In this document: positions 27,278-34,673 of the stretch, in pieces | Numbering within the stretch: the first letter of the stretch is position 1 | Layout: each line of letters starts with the position of its first letter | Assembly: GCF_900101265.1 (NCBI RefSeq) | Contig: NZ_FMZS01000006.1 | Coordinates: 372,001 to 436,000, forward strand | Direction of reading: 5' to 3' | Length of the DNA: 64,000 nt | From: Massilia sp. PDC64 | GTDB taxonomy: Bacteria; Pseudomonadota; Gammaproteobacteria; Burkholderiales; Burkholderiaceae_D | Notes under the pieces: model-generated | Told to the model about the DNA's origin: nothing | The model's database searches: none | The model's input: the letters and a program-made list of their open reading frames with translations, nothing else | Translations under genes and position numbers: made by a program

Positions 27278-27737
27278 ACTTTCCCATGCCGGCCAGTTCG
27301 TCGCGACGCTGGCCGCCGTCGTCGTTGCCGCCTACTTTTTTGCCCGCGTCGAAGTCGAGATCGAAGGCGACGCCGGCTGGGCCGCCAACCTGCCCACCTG
27401 GCGCATCGAAGAGCATCCGCTGCTCGACATCTTCTGGGGCGGCCGCGCGCTGACCGGCTACCACGCGTGGATGTTTTCCTTCATCGGCGTCATCTTTCAC
27501 TTCCCGCTGGCCTTCATGGGCCAGTGGTCGCCGCAGCTGGAAGCACGGGCGCTCGGCGCCGTCATGCTGTTCTGGATCGTCGAGGACTGGCTGTGGTTCG
27601 TCGTCAACCCTGCTTTCGGCTGGCGCCGCTTCAAGCGCGAACTGGTGCCGTGGCACAAGCGCTGGTTCGCCGGGGCACCCGTCGATTACTGGATGTTCGG
27701 CGTCGTCAGCGCGCTGCTGTTCTGGTACGCGTACTGA
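27264..27737 (+). CDS. Small integral membrane protein of unknown function
   Basis: A 157-residue protein with about four membrane segments (near residues 8-26, 64-84, 92-112 and 138-156). A Trp- and His-rich inner portion includes GYHAWMF, FHFPLAFMG, FWIVEDWLWFVVNP and VPWHKRWF. The His/Trp/Glu pattern could bind metal or lipid, but no family was recognised. It begins inside the glycosyltransferase gene (14-base overlap), which points to a joint role in glycolipid metabolism. Its 3' end overlaps the convergent HAD gene by 32 bases. Confidence 0.72.
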   Translation: MSLFELSHAGQFVATLAAVVVAAYFFARVEVEIEGDAGWAANLPTWRIEEHPLLDIFWGGRALTGYHAWMFSFIGVIFHFPLAFMGQWSPQLEARALGAVMLFWIVEDWLWFVVNPAFGWRRFKRELVPWHKRWFAGAPVDYWMFGVVSALLFWYAY

Positions 27738-28431
27738 CCGCACGGCGGTGGCCGAGGTCGAGCGCATGGCGCACGCGCTGGCACAGTTCGCCGGACGTGC
27801 GCGAGATCACTTCGTGCGGAATCTCGAATTTCTCCGTCAGCCGGTCGTAATCCTCGAAGCCGTACGACACCATGAACGGATGCATCCCCGTGCCGATGGC
27901 CGCGGCGAAATCCTTGTGCTCGTCGCCGCACACGTAGGCACGCGCGGGGTTGATGCCGAACTGTTCGCGGATGGCGCGGAACTGGCTCGTCTTCTTTTCC
28001 GAAAGCGGGATGTGGACGAGGAAGTCGAGTGCGTTGATGTCGATGTCGTGGCGCTGGAACAGCTGGCGCAGCGTCTCCAGCGGTTCGTTCGTGATGTTGC
28101 GCGTGACCATGCCGACGACGACGTCCGGCGCGGCGACCAGTTCCCGCACGAGGTCGGGGATGCCTTCGTACATGGCCGCTTCCTGGCGGTAGACTTCCGT
28201 GAGGCTGTCGACGAGCCTGGCCCGGCTGTTCTTGCGCAGGTTCTTCTTGATAATCGACGGGAATTCCTTCAGCCCGCCGAGGTACTTGAACAGGTTGTGG
28301 CGCTTCTGGAACCGGGCTTCGTCGCCGATGTCCAGCCCGTGTCGCGAAAAGGCCGCTTCGATGGCGGAAAAGGCGTCGATGGTGGTGCCGTCCGCGTCGA
28401 GGATCAGCAGGCGTTTCCTGGATTTGTACAT
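27706..28431 (-). CDS. HAD-superfamily hydrolase
   Basis: A 241-residue cytoplasmic phosphatase-like protein. Motif I is LLILDADGTTID (nucleophile Asp and acid Asp two residues on), motif II is VGMVTRN, the lysine lies in SEKKTSQF, and the acidic motif is YVCGDEHKDFAAA. A helical cap (~25-90) makes it a C1-cap enzyme like phosphoglycolate phosphatase or beta-phosphoglucomutase; the substrate cannot be told. The start at 28431 puts motif I near the N-terminus; ATGs at 28461 and 28464 would add about ten residues. It lies 62 bases after the LpxO-like gene on the same strand. Confidence 0.8.
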   Translation of the reverse strand: MYKSRKRLLILDADGTTIDAFSAIEAAFSRHGLDIGDEARFQKRHNLFKYLGGLKEFPSIIKKNLRKNSRARLVDSLTEVYRQEAAMYEGIPDLVRELVAAPDVVVGMVTRNITNEPLETLRQLFQRHDIDINALDFLVHIPLSEKKTSQFRAIREQFGINPARAYVCGDEHKDFAAAIGTGMHPFMVSYGFEDYDRLTEKFEIPHEVISRTSGELCQRVRHALDLGHRRAVSTRTRTAAR

Positions 28432-28493
28432 GTGCGTCGTGGCCGGTTTCCGTTGCCTCATCATACGCACGGTCACGTTACGAGCGTATGACG

Positions 28494-29393
28494 TCAGCGC
28501 CAGAACAGCACGAACGCCAGCGCGCCGAACAGGAACCATTTGAAGACGTAGTAGACCGTGCGGTTCCACGCTTTCAACCGCTTGCCGAACCGGCGCAGCA
28601 CGTACAGGTAGCGGAACGCGCGGTTCAGGCCGCCCGTGCGGTCGCCGATCTCGTTCGGCGCCGCCGACGCGCGCAGCAGGAAGCCGCCGGCGACGCGGCT
28701 GACGGCCTGCGCCCAGCGGTACTTCAGTGGCCGCTCGACGTCGCAGAACAGGATGATGCGGTCGTGCACCGTTCGATTGGCGGCGTCGTGCAGGTAGGTC
28801 TCGTCGAACACGACGTCTTCGCCGTCGCGCCACGCATACCGGATGCCGTCGACGACGATGGCGCAGCGGTCGTCGTTCGGTGTGACGAGCCCCAGGTGGT
28901 AGCGCACGGAAACCGCGAGCGGATCGCGGTGCAGGCCCAGCGTCCCGCCCGCCGGCAGCAACGCGAACATCGCGGCCTTGACCGATGGGATGCGTTCGAG
29001 GATGGCCACCGTGCGCGGGCACAGGGTCGCCGCGGACGGATGAGGATTGTCGTACCACTTCAGGTAAAAGCGCTTCCAGCCGCGCCGGAAAAAGGAATTG
29101 AAGCCGATGTCGTCGTATTTGTCCGAGGGGCGGATGCGCTGCATCTCGTACAACGCCAGCGCCTCCTGGCGGAAGGTGCGCCATTCCTGTTTCAACGCCG
29201 CCAGTTCGGGGAAATACGATAGCGGCAGGAAGGGTGTCGTCGGCACGGCGGACAACAGGTAGCAGAAGCAGTTCAGCGGCGCCGTGAACGTGGAGTGGTC
29301 GGACAGCTGGCGGAACACGCCGTGGCGCACGCGGCCGCGCAGGTGCACGTACACGGCGCTGGCGACAAATAGCAGCAGGACAACCCAACGCAT
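28494..29393 (-). CDS. LpxO-like lipid A / aspartyl-asparaginyl beta-hydroxylase
   Basis: A 299-residue Fe(II)/2-oxoglutarate dioxygenase anchored at the membrane. It has an N-terminal helix (residues 2-18) and a C-terminal one (~280-297). The cupin core has the iron motif HRDP in GTLGLHRDP, with the Arg-containing VSVRYHLGL. FDETYLHDAANRT and VHDRIILFCDVERP supply the distal His. LpxO hydroxylates the secondary acyl chain of lipid A at the inner membrane, and the length and topology match it. Some proteins of this fold act on other acyl or amino acid targets. Together with the MGDG-type transferase nearby it suggests local genes for envelope lipid change. Confidence 0.82.
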   Translation of the reverse strand: MRWVVLLLFVASAVYVHLRGRVRHGVFRQLSDHSTFTAPLNCFCYLLSAVPTTPFLPLSYFPELAALKQEWRTFRQEALALYEMQRIRPSDKYDDIGFNSFFRRGWKRFYLKWYDNPHPSAATLCPRTVAILERIPSVKAAMFALLPAGGTLGLHRDPLAVSVRYHLGLVTPNDDRCAIVVDGIRYAWRDGEDVVFDETYLHDAANRTVHDRIILFCDVERPLKYRWAQAVSRVAGGFLLRASAAPNEIGDRTGGLNRAFRYLYVLRRFGKRLKAWNRTVYYVFKWFLFGALAFVLFWR

Positions 29394-29468
29394 CGGCGGA
29401 CTCCGCAGTAAGGGTACGCGAGCGAAACGCGCAACCCTGCCATTGCAGCAGAACGCCCGCGGTGGTGC

Positions 29469-29491
29469 CAGGCGAGCGACAGGCTCGCCTG
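29469..29491. terminator. Hairpin downstream of the phosphodiesterase operon
   Basis: A perfect 9-bp inverted repeat, CAGGCGAGC and GCTCGCCTG with a 5-base loop, lies 7 bases after the stop of the minus-strand gene ending at 29499. There is no T-tract in either direction, so it may be an RNA-stabilising or rho-dependent stop structure rather than an intrinsic terminator. Confidence 0.4.
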
Positions 29492-29498
29492 ATCCAAC

Positions 29499-30185
29499 TC
29501 AATCGCGCTCGATATCCGCGTTCGCGTCGTTGCGGATGAAGCCGGCATCGTGGATGGCGAACACCTGGTCCGGGATCGTCTTGTGATCGACGCTCGTCAC
29601 GCGCCACACGGTGCGGCCATCCGCGGCCTGGATCAGCAGGGGCAGCTTCGCCGTCGTGCTCCAGCACACGTGCGTCGTCTGCGTGCCCTGGACGAGGGCG
29701 ACCCACTCGCAGGCACCGATGGCGCGCGCCGCTCCGTGCGGCGTGGCGGCCGGCACGAGGCGGTATTCGCCTTTCGGATGGCGCAGGCCGTGGCCGAGGT
29801 CGAACCAGTCGGTGAACTGGCCGATGCGGTACAGGTTGTCGCGGTCGATGTCGGTGCGGATCCTGCGGCCGAGGTCCAGCACGGACAGCCGGTAGTCCGG
29901 GGTGCCCGGCGTGCGCACGGCAAAGCTCTCGGCCTTGTCGTCCGTGCGGCGGCGGATGCGCCGGTCGCCGTCGCGCCAGACTTCCACGTGATGTTCGAGG
30001 CCGCCCGCGAGATACGTGGCCTGGAAGTGAGTCGCCGCGGGCTCGCCGCGCGTGCTGAAGACGTGGTCGAAGTCCAGCGCGGCCGCATGGGTGGAGGACG
30101 CGGAAAACACGGCCGCGGCCGCCGTGCAGAGCACGAGCGACCGCGACGCGCGCCTTCCGGTGCAGGCAGGAAGGGCGTAGGTCAT
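29499..30185 (-). CDS. Exported protein of unknown function
   Basis: A 228-residue protein with a clear signal peptide (hydrophobic ~16-28, cleavage near THAAA at ~35). The mature part is rich in beta-type sequence and charged residues (DGDRRIRRRTDDK, GRRIRTDIDRDN, GEYRLVPAATP), with two Cys in GACEWVAL and THVCWS that may pair. No family was recognised; the pattern reminds one of LolA/DUF4412-like periplasmic beta-sheet proteins, but that is only an impression. It begins one base after the stop of the lipoprotein phosphodiesterase gene, so the two are cotranslated and likely act together in the periplasm. Confidence 0.7.
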   Translation of the reverse strand: MTYALPACTGRRASRSLVLCTAAAAVFSASSTHAAALDFDHVFSTRGEPAATHFQATYLAGGLEHHVEVWRDGDRRIRRRTDDKAESFAVRTPGTPDYRLSVLDLGRRIRTDIDRDNLYRIGQFTDWFDLGHGLRHPKGEYRLVPAATPHGAARAIGACEWVALVQGTQTTHVCWSTTAKLPLLIQAADGRTVWRVTSVDHKTIPDQVFAIHDAGFIRNDANADIERD

Positions 30186-30186
30186 G

Positions 30187-32346
30187 TCAGTTGCGCACGG
30201 CGCGGGCCGAGTCGAAGTAGCGGTACGACTTGCCGCCCACGGTCAGGTCCTTCACGGACAGCTCGATGCTGTACGTGCCCTTCGTCAGCGCCGTGTCCTT
30301 CGCGGCGCCGGTCGGATCGGTCGGCAGTTCGAACGTGAGGCCGGTCGCCGCGGCGGCCGGGGTCACGGTCGACGGCGTCACCGTCGGCTGGTCCTTCGTG
30401 GCGGGCGAGGCGAGACCTTCGTTCAGCACGCGGCCGTCGGCCTGCGGCATGGACAGGCCGAGCAGGTAAGCCACGGTCGGCGCCACGTCGACGTTGCCGG
30501 ACGGCGTCGTGACGACTTTATTCGACAGGAACGACGGGCCGTTGGCGATCAGCGTGTTGTGCACGTCCGAGATGCCGAAGCTGCCGTGCATGCCGCGCTG
30601 GCCGCCGACGCTTTCGAACTCGATCCCCGGCATGCCCTGCACCGACGTGTTGTAGTCCCACGAGAACGATACGACGACGTCCGGCTGGCCATTGTTCTGG
30701 CGCTTGGCGTTTTCCAGGTTCACCTGCGCCATCGACAAGGTGCCGGGGATGCTGCCGTAGCGGCTGTCGACGAAGATCGCGCCGTATTCCTCGCGCTGCT
30801 GCAGGAAGGTCACGAGCTTCTGGACGGTCGCGGCGTCGTGGCCCGGCACGTAGAAGTAATCGGACCCGCCGTTCGCCGCGACGACGATGCCGTTCGCCGG
30901 CAGGCTGCCCGGCGCCGGGACCTTGAAGCTGGCCACCGGTTTGGACAGTCCTGCGCTGATGGCCTGGTATTTCGTGTTCGCGCTGCCGCACAGGTTGCCG
31001 GTCGCGTCGACCTTGACGGGGATGACGGGCTTGCCGTCGGCGGTGATGCCGTACATGGCGCTCGTCGAGCAGCCGGCGCCGTCGTACGCCGCGAAGCCGC
31101 GGTAGGTCAGCAGGTCGGCCGAGCGGACGTCGCCCGAGAACGAATAGCCGTTCGGGTCCGCCGCGCCGATCGACGCCGTGCTGACGCCGCCGCTGGGCAC
31201 GGTGGTCGATGCCGTGATGGCGCGCAGCGGGAAGGTCGAGACCGGACCCGAGACGCTGGAGTGGCCGTGGTCGGACACGACGACGATATTGGTCGAGCTG
31301 TCCATGCCGTTGGCGCGCAGCGCGGCGATCAGCTCGCCCAGGCGCGCATCCTGCGAGCGCAGGCCGGCCTTCATGTTGGCGCTGCCCGGACCGTAGCCGT
31401 GTTCGACATTGTCCGGCGTGCGGAACCAGATCAGCGACAGCATCGGCTTCTTCTGCGGCAGGATGTATTGCGTGTACACGGACATCATGTACTTGTTGGC
31501 TGCATCCTCCGGCGCGCCCTGCGTCGTGTCGGCCGAATCGCGCGCGGCGATGGCGACCTTGCCGTCGGGGTCGTACGCCGTCGTGTTGAACGTGACGTAG
31601 CCGGCGCGCGCCGTCGGGTTGCCGTTGTTGGCGGCGAGCGTGACGGCGTCGCTGCCCGAGTAATTCTTGACGACGTTGGCGGGCAGCGCGAAGCCCGCGC
31701 CCTGCAGCTCGGTGACGAGGCTGCGCGGCTGCACCGTGTTCTCGTCGAGGAAGACGCCGCCCTTGCCGAGATCCTGCAGGTACGCGGCGCCGGACTTGCC
31801 GATGGTGGCCGTCGTCAGGCCCGCGGCCTGCGCGGTGGCGAACAGGCTTTTCACGAGCAGCAGCTGGCCGCCGTAGTAATCGTTCAGCGTCGCCAGCACC
31901 GCGTAGTCTTCGGTGAATACGGGATCCTGGTAATCCTGGGCACTGCCGCCGGCACCATTGCCGGCCGGGATCGTGTTGGCGCTGCCCTGCGGCGGCGTCC
32001 AGAACGTGTTGCCGTAGAAGCCGCTGGTTTTCGGGAACGACCCCGTCGCGAACGACGACGAGTTCATCATCGTGAAAGTCGGGTAGGTCGAGTGGTTGTC
32101 GCTGAAGTTCACGCCGCTCTGGCGCAGCGCGTACAGGTTCGGCGTGTCCGTCGCGTTGACGGAATCGGGGCGCAGGCCGTCCCACACCATGATGATGGTA
32201 CGGGTGGCGGCCGGGGCTGCCGGCGTGGTCGCGCCGGCGTTCGGCGTGGTGGCTGCGGCGGCGGTGCTGCCGTCGCTGTCGCTGCCGCAGGCGGCCAGCA
32301 GGATGCCGAGCGCGAGCGGGGTAATCAAGGTCGTTGCTAACCTCAC
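30187..32346 (-). CDS. Lipoprotein of the nucleotide pyrophosphatase/phosphodiesterase (alkaline phosphatase) family
   Basis: A 719-residue periplasmic lipoprotein. A GTG start at 32346 was chosen: AGGAG lies 7 bases upstream and gives a compact lipoprotein signal peptide ending LGILLAAC (Cys20). An upstream ATG at 32397 would add 17 charged residues and lacks a ribosome site. A Ser/Ala/Thr/Pro linker follows. The catalytic domain has VWDGLRPD (metal Asp56), the nucleophile Thr92 in PTFTMMN, and VVVSDHGHSS. This layout is that of nucleotide pyrophosphatases/phosphodiesterases. A C-terminal beta domain (KGTYSIELSVKDLTVGG) completes it. Substrate unknown: nucleotides, phosphodiesters or phospholipid head groups are possible. 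Confidence 0.88.
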   Translation of the reverse strand: MRLATTLITPLALGILLAACGSDSDGSTAAAATTPNAGATTPAAPAATRTIIMVWDGLRPDSVNATDTPNLYALRQSGVNFSDNHSTYPTFTMMNSSSFATGSFPKTSGFYGNTFWTPPQGSANTIPAGNGAGGSAQDYQDPVFTEDYAVLATLNDYYGGQLLLVKSLFATAQAAGLTTATIGKSGAAYLQDLGKGGVFLDENTVQPRSLVTELQGAGFALPANVVKNYSGSDAVTLAANNGNPTARAGYVTFNTTAYDPDGKVAIAARDSADTTQGAPEDAANKYMMSVYTQYILPQKKPMLSLIWFRTPDNVEHGYGPGSANMKAGLRSQDARLGELIAALRANGMDSSTNIVVVSDHGHSSVSGPVSTFPLRAITASTTVPSGGVSTASIGAADPNGYSFSGDVRSADLLTYRGFAAYDGAGCSTSAMYGITADGKPVIPVKVDATGNLCGSANTKYQAISAGLSKPVASFKVPAPGSLPANGIVVAANGGSDYFYVPGHDAATVQKLVTFLQQREEYGAIFVDSRYGSIPGTLSMAQVNLENAKRQNNGQPDVVVSFSWDYNTSVQGMPGIEFESVGGQRGMHGSFGISDVHNTLIANGPSFLSNKVVTTPSGNVDVAPTVAYLLGLSMPQADGRVLNEGLASPATKDQPTVTPSTVTPAAAATGLTFELPTDPTGAAKDTALTKGTYSIELSVKDLTVGGKSYRYFDSARAVRN

Positions 32347-32399
32347 GGAGAATCTCCTGGTCGGGTGGGAATCGACGGCAGGATGGGTGAGGGGCATGA

Positions 32400-32422
32400 C
32401 AGGGCCGTGACAGCAGGCCCTG
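32400..32422. terminator. Possible terminator hairpin after GH39
   Basis: CAGGGCC and GGCCCTG form a 7-bp stem with a 9-base loop, 39 bases past the GH39 stop and upstream of the phosphodiesterase start. No T-tract is present. It could end the GH39 message, or shape the leader of the next gene. Confidence 0.35.
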
Positions 32423-32460
32423 CCGGCACATTACGTTACAAAGTTAATGCTCCGGTAATG

Positions 32461-34140
32461 TTAGTAGGTCAGCGTCACCAGCGACACCGCCTGCCTTGGC
32501 AACTGCATCCTGACGGTGGCCGTGCCGTCCGTCGTCTGCAGCGTCGACGCCGGAGCGAGCTCCGCCAGTTCGCTCGCCTTCTGCAACTCGGCCACTTGCG
32601 CCGGCGTCGGCTGCGCGGGCGAACCCATGCGCTTCCACGCGGCGTACGAATTGCTGTGCTCCTGGTCGATGCGGTAGTGGCGCATCTGCACCCGTTTTGC
32701 GGGGATGCCGGCGATGCGCAGTTCGACCGGCGAGCCGGCGTCGATGATGTCGTCGTCGTGGTAATTCCAGACCAGGACGGACACGCTGTGCGCATCCTTC
32801 GCCGCCAGCGCATCGATGTCGGTACGCGCACCACGCACGCCGGCGGCCTGGATGGCGGCCGCGTCGTAGGCCCGGTCGCCCGTCACGGCCACGCGCTCGC
32901 CGCGCATCTTGCCGAGCATGCGGAACACGTTCAGCACCGGCTTGTTGACGCCATTGGTCGCCAGGTCGCGGAAGCCCGCGAACCACGGCTGGTCCTCGAA
33001 CTCGAACGACCAGTTCACGGCGCCGATCAGGTTCACGCCGCGCCGCGCGGCCAGGTCGTATTCGCGCGCGATCGACGCGGCCGTGTAGCTGGCGTACAGC
33101 GTGCCGTTGCGGTAGGCGTTTTCCGGATTGGTCTGCATGCCGCAGGCGGCGCAGCCTTCCGGGTCGGACTCACCGATGATGACGGGGATGTTCTTCAGTT
33201 CCGGGTATTTTTCGACGAGCGCGAAGCCTTCGTCGAGGTGGCGGAAATGCGCGTCCATGCCCATCCGCACGATGCCGTTCACGACCTTCGGCGCGCCCTT
33301 GGCGTGGAAGGCGACGAAGTCAAGCGGCGTGCCCGTCTTGCCGGTCGCGTAGTTGGTCTCGTGCAGGCAGTGCTGCAGGAAATCGTCCATGAAGCGGCCC
33401 GCGACGGCCGTGTGCGGCCCGCCGATGCGCGCCGTCGGCAGCGCGCGTTTCACGGCGTCGGCGGCGTAGTCGTACATCTTGAAGTACTCGCGTTTCGTGT
33501 CCGGCGCGATCAGGTAGAAGCCGTCCGGCTCGTTCCACACTTCCCAGTACCAGCTCTCGACTTCCTTCTGCCCGTAGCGCGCCACGCTGTGCTTCACCCA
33601 CTGGTAGACCAGCTCCGACCACTTCGCGTAGTCGTTCGGCGGCGTGGCCCAGCCGGTCATGATCTCCTGGTAGGGCGTGCCCGGTTTCCAGTGGTGGCGG
33701 TAGGGCTGCGGGCGCTGCGACAGCGCTTCCGGCATGAAGCCGATCTGCGCCAGCGGTTTCATGCCGCGCTCGATGTAGGTGTCGAAGATGCGGTCGATGA
33801 TGGTCCAGTCGTAGACCGGCTTCCCGTCCTTGTCCTCGGTGTACATATTCGTCGAGCCCCACTTGAGCGCGTAGCTGCCGTCGCCCGACGTCATGAGGTT
33901 GTGCGCGCGGACGTACACGGGTACGGGGCTCAGCGCGGCGATGTCGCTCAGCAGTTTTTTACCGTTCGGCGCCGTCGTGTAATTCGGCTCGTCGTAGCCG
34001 AACCAGGCCCAGATGGGCGTCATGGGGCCCTTGACCTGCGTGGCGTCGACGGTGAGCCTGACCGGCTGCGGCGTGGCGGGTGCGGCGGCGTGCAGCGGCG
34101 TGCAGGCCGCGAGGAGGAGGGCGGCGAGGTGTCTCTTCAT
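32461..34140 (-). CDS. Secreted glycoside hydrolase, GH39-like
   Basis: A 559-residue exported enzyme. The signal peptide ends near PLHAAA (residue ~19). The (beta/alpha)8 barrel carries the acid/base Glu in WYWEVWNEPDG, a typical clan GH-A motif, and the nucleophile Glu in PVIIGESDPEG. NWSFEFEDQPWFAG follows, and a C-terminal beta domain with SVLVWNYHDDD, a pattern common in GH39 beta-xylosidases and alpha-L-iduronidases. It would release xylose or related residues from plant or bacterial polysaccharides in the periplasm or outside. It is a single gene with an unusual inverted repeat directly ahead of its start codon. Confidence 0.88.
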   Translation of the reverse strand: MKRHLAALLLAACTPLHAAAPATPQPVRLTVDATQVKGPMTPIWAWFGYDEPNYTTAPNGKKLLSDIAALSPVPVYVRAHNLMTSGDGSYALKWGSTNMYTEDKDGKPVYDWTIIDRIFDTYIERGMKPLAQIGFMPEALSQRPQPYRHHWKPGTPYQEIMTGWATPPNDYAKWSELVYQWVKHSVARYGQKEVESWYWEVWNEPDGFYLIAPDTKREYFKMYDYAADAVKRALPTARIGGPHTAVAGRFMDDFLQHCLHETNYATGKTGTPLDFVAFHAKGAPKVVNGIVRMGMDAHFRHLDEGFALVEKYPELKNIPVIIGESDPEGCAACGMQTNPENAYRNGTLYASYTAASIAREYDLAARRGVNLIGAVNWSFEFEDQPWFAGFRDLATNGVNKPVLNVFRMLGKMRGERVAVTGDRAYDAAAIQAAGVRGARTDIDALAAKDAHSVSVLVWNYHDDDIIDAGSPVELRIAGIPAKRVQMRHYRIDQEHSNSYAAWKRMGSPAQPTPAQVAELQKASELAELAPASTLQTTDGTATVRMQLPRQAVSLVTLTY

Positions 34141-34147
34141 TTTTTTC

Positions 34148-34189
34148 TCGTGGATCGGTCCGATGGCATGATGCTAGGCCGATCCACGA
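34148..34189. promoter_or_regulatory. Long inverted repeat at the GH39 start codon
   Basis: Two perfect 11-base arms (TCGTGGATCGG and CCGATCCACGA) are separated by 20 bases. On the transcribed strand the downstream arm ends 7 bases before the ATG, where the ribosome binds (GAGAAAAAAATG). It can be an operator for a dimeric regulator or an RNA hairpin that hides the start. Confidence 0.55.
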
Positions 34190-34243
34190 AGGCCGTCCAA
34201 TGACGGTTTTTCCGGTGTCGATACCGGATCGGATATCGCCCGG

Positions 34244-34588
34244 TCAGCTCTTGCGGACGAATTCCGACTTCAGGCTCATCGCGCCGAAGCCGTCGATCTT
34301 GCAGTCGATGTCGTGGTCGCCGTCGACGAGGCGGATGTTCTTGACCTTGGTGCCCTGCTTGACGACGCCACCGCCGCCCTTCAGTTTCAGGTCCTTGATG
34401 ACGGTGACGGTGTCGCCGTCCTGCAGCACGTTGCCGGCCGCGTCGCGCCACACGCGGGCCGTCTCTTCCGCGGCCGCTGCGGCCTGGACGGGCCATTCAT
34501 GCGCGCATTCCGGGCAGACGTAGTTGCCCATGCCGTCTTCGTAGGTCAGCGTGGAATCGCAGGTGGGGCAGGGAGGCTGGGACGTCAT
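34244..34588 (-). CDS. yjdM: YjdM/PhnA-type zinc-ribbon protein
   Basis: A 114-residue small cytoplasmic protein. The N-terminal zinc ribbon has two CxxC pairs ([14 protein letters not shown]). The C-terminal PhnA domain has [21 protein letters not shown] and [18 protein letters not shown]. This is the normal family layout and length. Despite the old name phnA, these proteins are not phosphonoacetate hydrolases, and their role is unclear. It is a single gene. The spacing to its neighbours (103 and 85 bases) suggests its own promoter. Confidence 0.92.
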   Translation of the reverse strand: MTSQPPCPTCDSTLTYEDGMGNYVCPECAHEWPVQAAAAAEETARVWRDAAGNVLQDGDTVTVIKDLKLKGGGGVVKQGTKVKNIRLVDGDHDIDCKIDGFGAMSLKSEFVRKS

Positions 34589-34673
34589 GGCAGTGTGCGA
34601 AAGGGATGGTGGCGTTGGATCATAACGACTGGATGGCGGGCTGCCAAGTGCCTGCGGATTTATTCGCAGCTTC

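Noticed and set aside
30184..32340. Long open frame on the + strand (over 700 codons)
   Set aside because: It mirrors the phosphodiesterase gene and has no recognisable motif.
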